Positions 48,328 through 60,293 are shown, numbered from the stretch's first letter. The stretch is DNA of 64,000 nucleotides from Pleurostoma richardsiae (GCA_030052745.1 JANBVO010000056.1:62001-126000), one strand, 5' to 3'. Notes: generated by a model from the letters alone, not told the origin. Translations and numbers: made by a program.

Positions 48328-51300
48328 GCTGGGGAAGAAGGGGAGGAGGGGTGAGGGGGAGAGGAGGGAGGCCGAATAGATGCGAGAGGCACATGTAACA
48401 GACTTGCTTGTCATAGCCCTATGGGGCCAAACGAGCCAGGATGCGGCCTGGAGGAGGGCGAGGGACGAGGCCGAAGAGGACGCAGTATCACAGAGCAGCG
48501 CGACTCGGCCCCCATTTGGCATTGCGGTACTTGTTTGCATGTTACTGGATACCTATACGAAGAACAGGAAAAGTTACCTGGCGTATCGGTGACATGCCCT
48601 TTTTCTGACTTACATATCCAATCGCAGCCTTTGTCATGCATCCGGGTTTGGCGTGGAGTTGCTACCACAGAAGATCCACGCTGCTGCTAGCTTGTTCTGC
48701 TGCTGCGGGAGTGATCCCAGCAAGGCATCTGCGGGCAGGGGACCCCCCCGCTACAAGGCGCCGTACCCACCCGGGGGCCAGGGCTTGTACAGGCACTGCA
48801 ACACGATGTACAGGCCTGCATCCCCGCCAGAGGAGAGAGACCTGCCCGATCGTACCGTTTCGGCGCCCAGTACTTGCTGTGTTCTTTGCTCCCGCTAACG
48901 TTGTGTACCTTCAATCCCAAGAGGCGGCCCCCTGGAAAAGCAGGCACGGCACGACAGCGACAGGTACCTTCCCTCGTCCCGGCCGTGTACACTGCACTTA
49001 CAAACGGGGCTTGACTCATCATCGACCGCAAAACGAACGTCACTTCATCTTCTGCTTCGATCTTCCGCTTGCTGCTTCCACTGCTACAATATCACGGCCG
49101 ACGCACCATCGATGCCGCGCCTCGTCCACTCCCGGCGTCACCAGCAGGGAGCCCCGATGAATAGAACACGCCCTAGCCCAACCCAGCGCTACGTCTAGAA
49201 TACGACAGCAAGCGAGGAACGAAGAGGGCGACCGAGGCCGAGCTGATGGCCGATGGGTGGCGGTTGGTTGTGCCATCTATGCAGGCGGACAACCATCGGC
49301 TCCCCAGGCGATTCTTACATGCCTACAGAACACATCGGGGTCGACAAAACCCGGCTGGCGCGTCGCTTCGCCTCGGAGGCGCAAAGCTCGATCGAGACTC
49401 ACGAGGAAGAATTGGAAATGATGCGTCATACTAGCGAGGTCGTGCCGCAGCAGTTGCTGCCATCCATTCCACGCAATGCGCCGGTTTCTGCGGGCGGCTT
49501 GTGCCATATGCTAGCTCATCCGTCTTCCCGACGTGGCCGGAGTGGGATGGAAGGGTTTCTCGGCGCCTTTCGTGTCCGGCACGCGATGAAGAGACCACCA
49601 GGGAACTATGCAGTTTTCGCCGTCGCTGGTGGCCCGCTAAAGCCGAAAGAAAAAAGGATAGCCCCCCCGAATGCCATGATGGCCGGGATCAGATCCATCA
49701 GTAGCGATTATCGCTTCCCGAAGGAGAGTCCCTATTGACGAAGGCCGAAGCGCCTACCCCGAGACAGCACCACGGGTGAGGCACCCTAGCGTTGACAAGC
49801 ATTTGACGTGCAGGCCCACCTCTGGTCGGGTATTTGTCAAGCGTACTTGGTTACAGAGCACAGGGACGCAGACGTCACCGCCGACTTTCATCCGGCGTAG
49901 TTAGTAGTTGAACTTAGGATCCGGTCGCGACAGCTAGCCAAGTCACCTACTGACCAAGCTTCCCGTGTTGGCTTGGGGGGTCTTGGCGGGTTGTTTTTAT
50001 CTAGGAATGTGGTATCGCGGCGACCTTCGGTGTCCTGCCTTCAGGTTTCGGCCTCTGGTGCGGTGGTCAGCAGGAAGACGGCGTAATGCCCAGTCGCCTG
50101 ATCTATCTCCCAGTGCCCATCGGAGCGGCTTAGCTGCAACCCAGTTAGGCTATTTCATGATATGACAGCAATGAGTAATCATGACTGACAAGCTTGCTGG
50201 GAGGGAGATAGTCAGCTTAGGATTGTTTACATAATCCCGCCCGTTGTTCCTGGGCGGGATCCCACTGTTCCCGACGTCCCGCCATACTCCTCCGCCCTGC
50301 CACAATCGAAACGGCTGGCTAGACCAGAACTTGAATGCTTCTGCCGGCGGAAATTACGGAACTCTTAGAAATCTGTTTGTCATGGTCAAGTCGGCCTCTA
50401 TGTCCATACACATCTCTAGCGCTCTCCTGCAACGACACCACGTCTGTCAGTTGCTTCCAGTCAGAATCGAAGGTCCCTCCTGGCACAGCAGGTCGATTCA
50501 ATGTGAGATTTTCATCGTGTTCAAGGCACGACTAGCGGGAACCATCCCACACAGCTAACTGTCATCTAGAAGATTAATGGCCGCTACTGCATCTCGAAAG
50601 TTCGCCTTCTATTAGGTCTAGTGCTTAAGCGTATGCAGGTTCCGTGTCCCACGCAGGCTGGTTGCCCGGTCCTATGGAGCCAAGAAGCCGCAGGAGAGCA
50701 ACCTTCCTGTATCACACGAACAGACCGCGGAGATAACATTGCCCTTCAGCCTTGCTACTGTTTGTCATCATAAGTTCCATTAGTCACTGGTGTCTTTTTC
50801 TATCTTGAACCTCGTCGCTGTCGCTGACGAGAATCTCAACCGAATCGAAGAAACATGCCCCATGTATGATCGTGGGATCTGCTTGCTTCACGGCTTCTCG
50901 CATTGAGTTTGCTATACCAGTCCCTTCTTAGTCTCTTATTCATCATTGTCTGGTTCCCTCTCTTCTTTGCCCTCTGTCAGGGATGCTCGGTCAATCGACT
51001 ACTTCTGGACTATTCTCGAAGTATCGCCTGATTTTGGCTTGTCAGCGCTTTGGCTCCAGGATTCTAAGATGCCAGAGCACGTCGCTACTCTTGGCTCCAA
51101 CCTTGGAGACCCTCTTCGCAGTTGGCCACACCGTTGCGAGTGTGGGTGAAATGGAACTTACCCCCCGTACAGTTCTCATCTAGGGGCAACATATCCCCAA
51201 CCTAGTCATTGCCTCGACGCCACGATGGAACGCTGACCGTCACCACTCTCGGGCAGGTTCGAGGCGAAGACGCAAAAGGTTTGATCTGGATGTACATCGC

Positions 51301-51404
51301 TTCTTCACGTGCCCTTCTTCCTACTATAAAAGCGTCATGTCATCAGTTCGTGGCGATGTGATGACTACTCTAGAGCCTTACAAGCAGAGAGACTGTCTAG
51401 AGAC
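48194..51404. other. 3.2-kb divergent region, regulator to sugar transporter
   Basis: Apart from the uORF and the transporter TATA box I see no supported gene. A plus-strand 161-codon frame at 49253-49738 (containing TRLARRFASEAQSSIETHEE) has mixed composition but no domain I recognise. The T-rich right end (about 50750-51400) looks like the transporter promoter. Confidence 0.45.
51325..51331 (+). promoter_or_regulatory. TATA box of the sugar transporter
   Basis: TATAAAA lies 80 bp upstream of the ATG at 51405, on the correct strand, within a pyrimidine-rich stretch. Such spacing is usual for regulated, TATA-driven fungal genes. Confidence 0.55.
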
Positions 51405-53309
51405 ATGATGCGCCCAAAGACCGTCATGAAAAGTAGTATGGCTCTGCTTGTGAGGCTAGTGGTCGTCAACTCAGGTCAGCCCGATCCGGTTAATGTTTCC
51501 TCCCTGCCTAGGGATGACACTGATATCTGCAGTATCCATGGCCCATTTTGGCTATGATCAAGTGAGTATAACGCCTGGTATTGATCATAACTCGCTTACG
51601 TTTTCTTAAGGGAGTCTTCTCAGGTGCACTCATATCAGCGGATTTCATCAGATATTTTCCTGAGACTAGGAAGGCCAGCATCTCTGGCATTACATCCAGT
51701 TGCTTCTCCTTAGGAGCATTCTTCGGTTGTATTGCCAGCTTCGCCTATGGCGATAGAATTGGCCGGAAAAGGGCTATCTGGACTGGTTTGGTTCTCAACG
51801 TTGTTGGTGCGGTCCTGCAGATATCTGCGTTTGGCCTTGCGCAGATGATTGTGGGGAGAGTTGTCAATGGGTTTGGTATGGGGATCACTTCATCTACATG
51901 CCCAATCTTCATGGCTGAGAGCTCCCCTTCTCGCATCAGGGGAAGGCTCGTGGTGTTAGGCTCTGTGTGCAACACCCTCGGCTTCTGTCTGGCCAACTGG
52001 ATTAACTATGCCTTATATCACGGCAACGGACCATTCCAGTGGCGTTTCCCTTTGGCCTTTCAGCTCGTGTTCCCGTTAATCGTGGCTGCCTTCCTGCCTT
52101 TCGTGGTCGAATCTCCGCGCTGGCTCCTCTTGAGGGACAGGCGTGATGATGCCCTCTTTGCACTCGCGAAGTTGCACGGGAAGGCAGAGGACCTAGGAGA
52201 TGGGGAGTTGAAGAATGACTTGAAATCGATATCGGAAACGATAGAGTGGGAGAGGGCGAATCGTGCTCCCTGGAGCGACGTCATTTTGCTCAGGGATCCA
52301 ACACAGAACATACGACGCCTTCTTCTCAGGTGTGCAAGATTGCAGTTGCATAAAGTGAGAAGTTACTAACCTTCTGTGTCTAGTTGTGGTACTCAGCTGA
52401 TGCAGCAGGTATGAGTGCTCTCGCTTCTCTTCTGTATCACATCACTAATTCAACTTCTTAGTTCTCTGGTGTCAATGCACTAGGATACTACCTCCCTACA
52501 CTCCTGATCCAGTCTGTTGGCGTGTCCAAAGAACATGCGCGCTTGCTTACCGCCGCAAATGCTACTCTCTACCTTGGAGCCGCGCTTCTGTGTCTTCTTC
52601 TTATTGACTTCGTGGGCAGGAGAAAGTTGGTAGATGACCTTTCTCCATTTGTCGTCCACTAGCTGACATGCTTCAGGCTGATGTTATACGGCTCCGTTGC
52701 GATGGGCTGCTGTTATCTTATTGCGGCGGTAACCCTCAAGGAGGCTTCTCTGCAGCCGCACCACAAGAGGACGCTCGGCGCGGTGACTACGTCAATGTTC
52801 TTCTTATACTACTTCTGCTACGGCACGAGCTTTGCCAAAGTCCCCTGGGTGTTCAATTCGGAGGTCAGCTCCCCCGGCTGGCGAGCCCGTGGCGCTGCAG
52901 CAGCAACTGCGACGAATTGGATGGGAGGATTCATCGTCGTGCAATTTACAAAGACGGGTGTGAATAATCTAGGCTGGGGCTTCTATCTCCGTAAGTCGTC
53001 CGTGCTACGCATGGGGAGGGACAAGGGGTAGTCCGATACTGACGCCTCCGGCAAACAGTCTTCTCCTGCTTCTGCTGGTCGTTCTTGCCGATTGTCTATC
53101 TGGCATATCCCGAGACGTCTCGCCGCACGCTCGAGGACATGGACGAGATATTCAAGCAGGGCACGGGACTATTCGTCTTCAACAAGCCTCTCCTCACTCA
53201 GCGTGAGCGTCCTCTGGAGCTCATTGATGCCGAACGCAGAAGGATTGAGGGAGACCCAGGGAGGGTGTCTGGTGGACGGGGTGTCCTAGAGGAGCCAGTG
53301 ATCCCCTGA
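51405..53309 (+). CDS. MFS sugar transporter
   Basis: Plasma-membrane hexose-type proton symporter of the sugar porter family (MFS); substrate not predictable from sequence alone. Seven exons: 51405-51474, 51512-51561, 51611-52329, 52384-52408, 52462-52625, 52677-52990 and 53059-53309; 530 residues, normal for the family with 12 membrane segments. The first intron is only 37 nt and exon 4 only 25 nt; both are required by phase and family sequence (RLVVVN-SG-MTLISAV; LLLS-CGTQLMQQ-FSGVNALGYY). Signatures: FGYDQGVFSGAL in TM1, GDRIGRKRAI after TM2, VESPRWLLLRDR, FSGVNALGYYLPT in TM7, DFVGRRKLMLYGS, and YPETSRRTLEDMDEIF after TM12. The fifth donor (GTTGGT, 52626) is atypical. The divergent Zn2Cys6 gene is a candidate regulator. 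Confidence 0.93.
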
Positions 53310-54621
53310 AAGTCAACGCCGGGCCCTGACTTGTAAGTTGTCCTACGTCAGCGATAGCTTCAGATCTGTTTCTCCCTACGTGTACGCTGAAAGGTCCTCC
53401 CTCGTGGTATCCCTACGTTGTCACACGCTTCTTTTCTCTGCCACTTATCGCTACTCTGCCGTATGTTTCAGTTATCATAATCCCTCAATACACGACGGTT
53501 CTCTAGTTGTTAGATGTAACGTCAAAATTATTTTTACTTCTTTTCCTGCATCCTATAGATTGTACAATATTTGCCTATTCCCAAAAATAACATTCACAGG
53601 AGACGGAAATGTCCAAATGCGCTTGTCCATCGTTGCCCGGCCGCTTTCATACCAAGCGGACCTATGCCTTTTCGTCCGTGTAGTACATTATCGGCAGCAG
53701 TAGCACGCACGCCAAGCTCAAAAAAGCGCATCGAAATCCGACACTTTTGCGACCTTGGAGATATGGGATTTCCAGGACAAACGCCGAAAGTATCGTAGGC
53801 TCCGATATGGTACGCTGCCTAGACGCAAGCAAAGGGGAAAAAAAAAGAAGGTCATAACTCGGCATTCCTACTGTCCAAGGCAGCTTTATCGACGGAGCAA
53901 ACGCCGAACGCAAAATCCGACTTGAGGATGATGGTGTGAATTGAAAGTCCTGATTTCGCAGACGCCATAGACCACCAAGCAGATCCCGAGACCAACCGAG
54001 CCAAATCCCGAGCGGCTTCCCGTGCTAAGCAAGCCTGCTGGAACCCCATTCCACGACGGCCTGCGATGCTGTCAATTGCTACTGCAACCGTGATCCCAGT
54101 AGCTTCACAATTTTTCTGGCTTAGTGCTTTCGTCCTTGGCTTGCTTGAGATGTCCGTCTGGAGCCATATCTACCTCACGTACAGAGGTGCGCACCAAGTC
54201 CATGTACTGGGTACATCGCGGAAGCCACCGGGATACATCTCCCTCTGGAGGAGGAACATGCCGCGGGAGTCGCGGGAGATCGTCCTGTCTGCGTCAAAAT
54301 CGAGATATCGGTGATATAGCCCAACTATCGTCGACGGAGACGCCGACGATGCGAACACATCCATCTCCCCGGCGATGTCGGGCGCGGCGGAGATGCTCCG
54401 ACCCAGCCGGAACAGCTGGGAGTCGATTCAGCCTACAACGGACCTGGGTGATCCTGGCCTGGCATGCAATGTGAAAGGCCCCTTTCCGGACCGCCGGTCC
54501 CATGTCTATGTGTATGAATGTGCTCTGTGTACAATGTATGCAAAGGGTGTGGTGAATCCCATTCCGCCTGCCCCCTCGTGCCCTACGCGTCCTGCCACAT
54601 CTTCCGATTACCAGGACAGCC
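53310..54621. other. Convergent 3' region, sugar transporter to lipase gene
   Basis: 1.3 kb. A plus-strand 82-codon ATG frame at 54066-54314 begins with a hydrophobic stretch (MLSIATATVIPVASQFFWL) resembling a signal or membrane segment, but has no other support. No repeat or RNA gene was recognised. Confidence 0.45.
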
Positions 54622-57600
54622 TCACGCACCGTCGCCAGCACCGCCGCTCTTAGGCGACCTGCCTCCGCCTTTCCCGACGATCTTCTCCGTCCAGTTCCAC
54701 GCTCCGCTCAGGGGACCGGCGGGCTGCTCCTTCTCCCCGGCGGCAGCCCCCGACTGCGCGTCCTCGTCGCTCGCCCTCTCGTCCAGGCTCTTCCGCGGCC
54801 CGAACGCGAGGTCGTCGTCCGCCTCCTCGCTCTCGTCCGCGCTGTCCGCCCAGTCCCTGTCGCTCCACGTCGCCGACTCGAGCCTATCGTAGCTGGGCCG
54901 CCGCCGCTCGGACGACGCGCTCGTCTTGGGCGTCGCGGAGGAGGGCAGGGCAGGCACCTTGTCTTCCGCCTCGCGCACCTCGCTCGCCGTCCGATCCCCT
55001 GTGCCGTCGCCAGCGGCAGGGCGAACTGAGTCATTCCCAGCACTACCACGGTGAGAATCACCTCCAGCGCTAGGATCCCCTGCTTCTCCCTCCCTGATCT
55101 CCTCTTTGCCGCTGGTCTGCGTCCTCGTCTCGGCACCATGCTCGTCCGGCGGCTCGTTGATGTTCCGCGCCCGCTCCGTGTTCTGCTCGTCCTCGTCGCG
55201 CGTGCGGGCCGCGACCGAGTCGCTGAAGTGCGCGTCGACGAGATGCTTGACCACGGGCCAGCCGAAGGCGTTGGCGAACATGCGCCGGACGATGAGGTTG
55301 TTGTGCGCGTCGGGCTCGATCTTGACCAGGACCTTGCGCCACGACAGGTCCTTGTGGTACGCGCGGGCGATCTTCTCCTCGACCTTCATGTTGGAGCTGT
55401 CGATGACCTCGGACGGGTCCTTGTCCGGGTTCGTGTGGACCGTGTCGTCGTAGTCGCGGGCCGACAGCATGGAGTCCTGATAGTTTATCCCCGGGGATGG
55501 GAACGGAGAGGAGACTTCGCTGCCATTGGATCTCAGCGTCGACGTTGAAGAGATAGACTTCGCTGGAAAAGACTTCCGCCGGAGGGCGAGAGTTCCCGTA
55601 GGCCGCTTCTTGAGCGGGGGTGGTGGAATGTCCGACGGATGATAGACTCTGTCGTGGAAGATGGCGCGCGGCCGCTTAGAGGGATCGATGATAAAGTCCA
55701 TAGTGGGCAGCTTGGGATTGAGTAGATCCCCGGCAGATTCGAAAAACGTTGTTCTCGGTGGCGCAGAGACACCACTTTCGGAGTCGTCCGTCAGCTCATG
55801 GCCTGAAGTGACTTTTGACTTCCCCGAAGGAGTAGAGGATCCCGACGGGCTTTCATCGAAACGTACAGTCTGGCTGCGCTCGTATATCATCCGCTGCTTC
55901 TGTGAAGGAGCCGGCAGCGGCTTAGGACTGTCGTCCTTGCGGAACAGCGAGAAGAAACCAGAAAATGGGTTCACATTATTCGTTGAAGCGGTGGACTGTG
56001 GATCCTGGGAAGATCCTCCTTCTTGGTGACTTTCTTGGCGCGTCCCTGCCGCCGCCCGCAGGCTCTGCCTGTCATCCTCCATCATAACGTCGTTCGACGG
56101 CTGTGGTACTTCATGAGAGTCACCATGGCCTTCATTCGACGCAGCGGTAGCCGTATCGCTCGAAACCTCTGCAGTCTCTTCGACTGGAGTCCAGGGAGTG
56201 GCTCTCGGCGAGGTAACATTGGCTCCGGTCAACTCTGACCATCCAAAGTTGACGACCGTCTCTACCAAGCCGGCCTCTCGGCGGGCCTTCTCGACACGGC
56301 CCAAGCCTTGCCAGTCGAGGAACAGGAGACAGCTTGTTCGAAGAGGCACGATCCCATCGTTGACCACGTTTGAGTACACCGTCCGATTACGGAATTTCTT
56401 CAGCGCCGTGTGTGCTGGCCCCGTTGGCAAGATCCTCAGCAGCGGTTTTGACTCTGGCTGCGGTTCTCCAAGGACTCGCTTATGCGCATTTTCTCCGAGG
56501 TTACTGACAAGGGCGCCCCATCCACTCCGCGCGATGGTCGGTGCCCTCCAGGTGAGTCCCAGATCCTGGCCGGTTCTGCCTACCAGCCCGAAGTCCAAGG
56601 CGAACTTGACGTAGAGAGGGTTTTCATGATTCAAGCCGAGGAATGGAGTCGCCATAGCTATGAAGTTGATGGGCTCAATGAGGTCGAAGAAATGGGGTGA
56701 GTGCTTCTGTATGTATGCTACAGCATACGTCTGCACTAGACCGCCGAGGGAGTGAGCAATGAAGCTGATCTTCGTTATCTTGTATGCCCTTGTGCCCCCA
56801 TGTGCACAGGCCTGGTCCGGGGATTTGTGTATCGTGCTGTGCTTGTGCGCCGGTCTGCCCTCTGCGTCCTGCTTGGATGCAGCGCCCCCCTTGACGGCAT
56901 GGCTTATGGCTTCCGAAGCAACTTTGCTAGCTGGGAGGTACGGCTGGTCAGGATAAGTCATGGCCAGGATGTATCGTGCGAACCGCTTGCCGAGATACTT
57001 AATCCCCCTCTCCGTGCGAGTGGCGTTGCCAGAGAAGCCCCTGACTATGACTTCCTCGTCGTCATCCTCATCCTCGGTATCGTCACCAGCTTCATCCACC
57101 TTGCCTAATATCTCGCCATTTCCTTGCTGCTGCTTCCGTCTTGCAGCCCGTTCTTTTGCTTTCCTCGCTTTCGCGTCAATCTTTGCCTGCTGCACGCCAG
57201 CGTCGATGCTCTCCTTGAGGTACAGCATATCGGCTCCGAGGTTGCTATGCAAACCGTGAGTGAGGACGACCAGATGCACCTTCTTCTGCTTCTTTGGCGC
57301 CTGATCCTCCTTCCGGTCTGTGGATTTCCTGGAAGCGGCAGCTGGTTTGACTGCCGCGTCACTGCCGTCGGGGGCCCCGTTAGGAATATTCGCGGGACCG
57401 TCCTTCCAACCCGGAAGCTGGGGCGTGTTCCACAGGCTCGCCGTGTCTTCCACCTTCAGCCGGATCGCCCGGGAGAAAACGCCCTTCTGCTGCGCCGGAT
57501 GCCGGCCGTCCCTTGCCCCGACGCTCTGCTGGAAATCGCTGACCCGGCCAGGCTGCGGTACCTGTGCCTGGTTTCCCCCAATGACGGGCAGTGAGGACCC

Positions 57601-58089
57601 CATACTGAGCGACTTCTCATCCCGGGCCAGTAGCACCTCGTAGCCGACAGCCGCGGAGGTCGAGAAGATGACCTGCGAGGTCACCTCGATGATCCACGAC
57701 GCACTCTCGCCCTCGCGCTCCGGGCCGCCGCCAAAGTATCCCCCGTGGCCTCCCCCCGTACCGGCGCTCTGGCGGATGTCGTCGGGCACCACGAGCGCGC
57801 AGGACCACGTGCCGCCGGCCTTGAGCATGGGCTCGAACTCGGGGACGCCATAGCGGCGAGGGTTCTCGAACTTCTCGTTGGGATTGAAGTGCGCCGGGTA
57901 CGCGGCGACGGACAGCGTGTATGGGCCGTGGACGAATGCGGCACGAAGGGCGACGCTCGAGGTATTGCGGATGCGCAGGTGCAGGACCTCGGGGGACGGC
58001 AGGATGCGGTCGTGCGACGGCGTGTAGGTCACGGTGTACCGGGCGACCTCGCCGATCTTGAGGCTGCCGACCTGGTGGAGCAGGAGCAT
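54622..58089 (-). CDS. DUF676 serine lipase/hydrolase, ROG1-like
   Basis: Putative lipase of the yeast ROG1 family (Rog1 is a monoacylglycerol lipase). Single exon, 1155 residues. I start at the ATG at 58087-58089 because MLLLHQVGSLKIGEVARY begins the conserved N-terminal domain. An arrestin/C2-like N-terminal region covers about 1-190. The alpha/beta hydrolase follows: oxyanion strand LVVLTHGLHSN (about 273-283), nucleophile elbow AHSLGG with Ser447, and the NDGIVPLRT segment (577-585) that carries the catalytic Asp region. A charged insertion (TEDEDDDEEV, about 338-347) interrupts the fold. The last 500 residues are low-complexity Ser/Pro/Glu-rich and strongly GC-rich in the final third, far beyond the roughly 690 residues of yeast Rog1. 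Substrate unknown. Confidence 0.85.
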   Translation of the reverse strand: MLLLHQVGSLKIGEVARYTVTYTPSHDRILPSPEVLHLRIRNTSSVALRAAFVHGPYTLSVAAYPAHFNPNEKFENPRRYGVPEFEPMLKAGGTWSCALVVPDDIRQSAGTGGGHGGYFGGGPEREGESASWIIEVTSQVIFSTSAAVGYEVLLARDEKSLSMGSSLPVIGGNQAQVPQPGRVSDFQQSVGARDGRHPAQQKGVFSRAIRLKVEDTASLWNTPQLPGWKDGPANIPNGAPDGSDAAVKPAAASRKSTDRKEDQAPKKQKKVHLVVLTHGLHSNLGADMLYLKESIDAGVQQAKIDAKARKAKERAARRKQQQGNGEILGKVDEAGDDTEDEDDDEEVIVRGFSGNATRTERGIKYLGKRFARYILAMTYPDQPYLPASKVASEAISHAVKGGAASKQDAEGRPAHKHSTIHKSPDQACAHGGTRAYKITKISFIAHSLGGLVQTYAVAYIQKHSPHFFDLIEPINFIAMATPFLGLNHENPLYVKFALDFGLVGRTGQDLGLTWRAPTIARSGWGALVSNLGENAHKRVLGEPQPESKPLLRILPTGPAHTALKKFRNRTVYSNVVNDGIVPLRTSCLLFLDWQGLGRVEKARREAGLVETVVNFGWSELTGANVTSPRATPWTPVEETAEVSSDTATAASNEGHGDSHEVPQPSNDVMMEDDRQSLRAAAGTRQESHQEGGSSQDPQSTASTNNVNPFSGFFSLFRKDDSPKPLPAPSQKQRMIYERSQTVRFDESPSGSSTPSGKSKVTSGHELTDDSESGVSAPPRTTFFESAGDLLNPKLPTMDFIIDPSKRPRAIFHDRVYHPSDIPPPPLKKRPTGTLALRRKSFPAKSISSTSTLRSNGSEVSSPFPSPGINYQDSMLSARDYDDTVHTNPDKDPSEVIDSSNMKVEEKIARAYHKDLSWRKVLVKIEPDAHNNLIVRRMFANAFGWPVVKHLVDAHFSDSVAARTRDEDEQNTERARNINEPPDEHGAETRTQTSGKEEIREGEAGDPSAGGDSHRGSAGNDSVRPAAGDGTGDRTASEVREAEDKVPALPSSATPKTSASSERRRPSYDRLESATWSDRDWADSADESEEADDDLAFGPRKSLDERASDEDAQSGAAAGEKEQPAGPLSGAWNWTEKIVGKGGGRSPKSGGAGDGA

Positions 58090-59320
58090 CGTGCTGCTGC
58101 CGGAAGCCGTGGCCTCCTGACTGCGGGCGGGCGAGGTGCCGTGGGCGAGGTCGAGGCCGGCAGCTGTGTCAGCAAACAAGTTGTGATGGGGGGGCCGGGC
58201 TGCCTATGTGAGACGTGCGATCTCTGATGTCATTATTTGGATGCCGCGGGAAGGCGGGAATACGTGCGGCTTCGCTCAGTCGGCGCAAACTTGCCTCCAA
58301 GATGCGCACAGGTAGCTGATGCAAGAAACCCGAGAATCCGACAGTCGGGGAGCGAGGCTGCACAAGGTGAGAAGAGGCTGAAGAAAGGAACCCCTTCCAA
58401 GACTGATCCCTCTCGAGAGGTCTTGTGAGGACAAGCTCAAAGGGTTCGGTCTTGGTGTTTAATTTTAGCAAAGCTTAGCGTATGTTGGGCGGGATTTGGT
58501 GGGGCATGAGCTCATGACGGGCTCTTTAAGTAACCCGTAGCGTGCAACTATCCCAACCGGACCCGGCACTCCATCGAAGATGCACAGGGTGTTGCGACGG
58601 GAGCACACGTGTAGCTACAGTTTCGGATCCGATTCAATGTGAAGAATCAATATGCACTCCAGTGCTGTGGATATCCGGCAGAAATGGACGCATTGTAGCC
58701 CATCTTCAGTTGTCAAGCTTTGAAGCTGATCGTCAACTACCATTAGGTATGTATGACTGGGATGAAGTCGGCCTGTATAGGCTCACGAAGTATCGATTCG
58801 AAACCCCTGAAGATGGAGCCGATGAGACTTCCAAATGAGACTATTACAGCTAAGGTTTCCGTCTCTGGATAGTTCCTGGCAGAATCACCACAACTGGCCG
58901 GCTGAGCTCTCGTCGACTCCTCAGCGGGCGGCTTCTCAGGCGTAGGAGGGAAGACGGCTTTCTACAATCTACAAGCTATAGCCGCGGTCACGAGACCCTT
59001 TGTTTGAATAGATGGTAATGTTTTCGCCGTCCATTGGTATCTCAAAGCGATCAGACCAGCGACGCCGGCCGTCGCTGTTAGAACGCCATTCTCCTTGCTC
59101 GCATACCGTATCCCTTCCCAACGCTGTCTTGGCCTGAAAAGAAAAAGCAGGTCGCGGACACGCTTATATACTGACTGCCACATTCCTCGCCGGGAATTGG
59201 TCATTCTCCCACGTTATTCATCCCTTCCCATCCCTACCGTTGAAGCATCTTTTACCTGTCATACATACATACACCTCACTATCCCAAGGAGTGAGCTTCT
59301 CCACAAGATAGAGAAGGCTC
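58090..59320. other. Intergenic, lipase gene to Apple-like gene
   Basis: 1.2 kb; promoter of the lipase gene at the left. A minus-strand 80-codon ATG frame at 58962-59204 (MTNSRRGMWQSVYKRVRD...) has a weakly hydrophobic centre. It overlaps the likely 3' UTR of the next gene and has no recognised relatives, so it is not called. Confidence 0.4.
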
Positions 59321-60293
59321 TCACGAGTTTTCGTTCAGGACAGCCGCGTGGCACTCCGTCCCGATGTTGGGCGTGTTCAGGTTCGACGGCTGCGTCCCCG
59401 GCTTCAGGTAGCAGTTGCCCGGGGCACCGCCTTGGAGTGCGCTGCTCCTCGACGTCCACAGCGGGATGAAGCTGACGCCCGTGCAGGTGGCGTTGACGCT
59501 GCTGCTGTTGCCGAGCACGCCCGGCTCGTAGAGGCTCCAAGAAGCGCATGCGTCCATGCAGGAGTTGAAATCAGCCGTGAAAAGCGACATCAGCGGCGAG
59601 TTGGAGGCGTCCTTGTTGCAGTATATGGTGTAAGTGGGCGAGTCGAACACTGAGACGGAGATAGAGTCAGCTCGAGGCGATGCTGGATCGGATTCAAGAG
59701 AACTTGTGGCCTCGTCAAGGGAGCTACTTACGCCTGAAGGCGGTATAGGTGGTGCCCGTGACGGCGTCAGGGTCGTCCGAGCAGTTATTGTCGATCGCAT
59801 TGAACGACGTTGCACTCGCAGAGGCAGCAGTGACGGTAACGGTCTTCGACGCGACCGCTGATATCGACGAGCTCATCTGCGCCAGCTTGTTGGTCGCGTC
59901 GTTCGCCCTGTTGGCCTCGACGCCCGTCCCGGCAGCCAGGCCGATGACGGCAGCGGACAGCAACGCGATGATCACGGCGAGGACGAACACCAGCATCGTA
60001 CACCCGCAGATGGTCGCCCGTGACTTCTTCCCCGGCGGCACCAGCGCTCCGTGCTGCGTATACGGCGAGTTCGGGCTGACCGTACTGGCGGTGTACGCTG
60101 ATGGCGGCGCGAGCCCTACATATGCTGAATGAGGCGACGTATCCTGCTTTACCGGCGTCCCCGTAGGGAATGCGTAGGACTGCGGTGGAAGGAATGGCTG
60201 TGGATAGTGCTGCTGCTGCCGTTCAGCGGTGGCCACTTCTGGGTAGTCCGCATTGGGGGCCACTTCGGGCGCTTCGTCGTACTTAGCAGCCAT
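59321..60293 (-). CDS. Single-pass surface protein with Apple/PAN-like ectodomain
   Basis: Fungal cell-surface protein of unknown role. Exons 59732-60293 and 59321-59649, joined by an 82-nt intron; 296 residues. The N-terminal 95 residues are Pro/Gln/Tyr-rich and cytoplasm-like. A membrane span at about 97-121 follows (LVFVLAVIIALLSAAVIGLA). Then comes a Ser/Thr/Ala-rich linker and a C-terminal cysteine domain beginning NNCSDDP (Cys171), with YTIYCNKDA, FNSCMDACASW, NATCTGVSF and GNCYLKPG. That spacing resembles the Apple/PAN-like domains of many Pezizomycotina type II membrane proteins. There is no signal peptide, consistent with signal-anchor insertion. The domain name is assigned from cysteine pattern only. 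Confidence 0.75.

Noticed and set aside
49253-49738. 161-codon plus-strand frame
   Set aside because: No recognised domain, no promoter and no homologous feel; kept only as a note in the intergenic entry.
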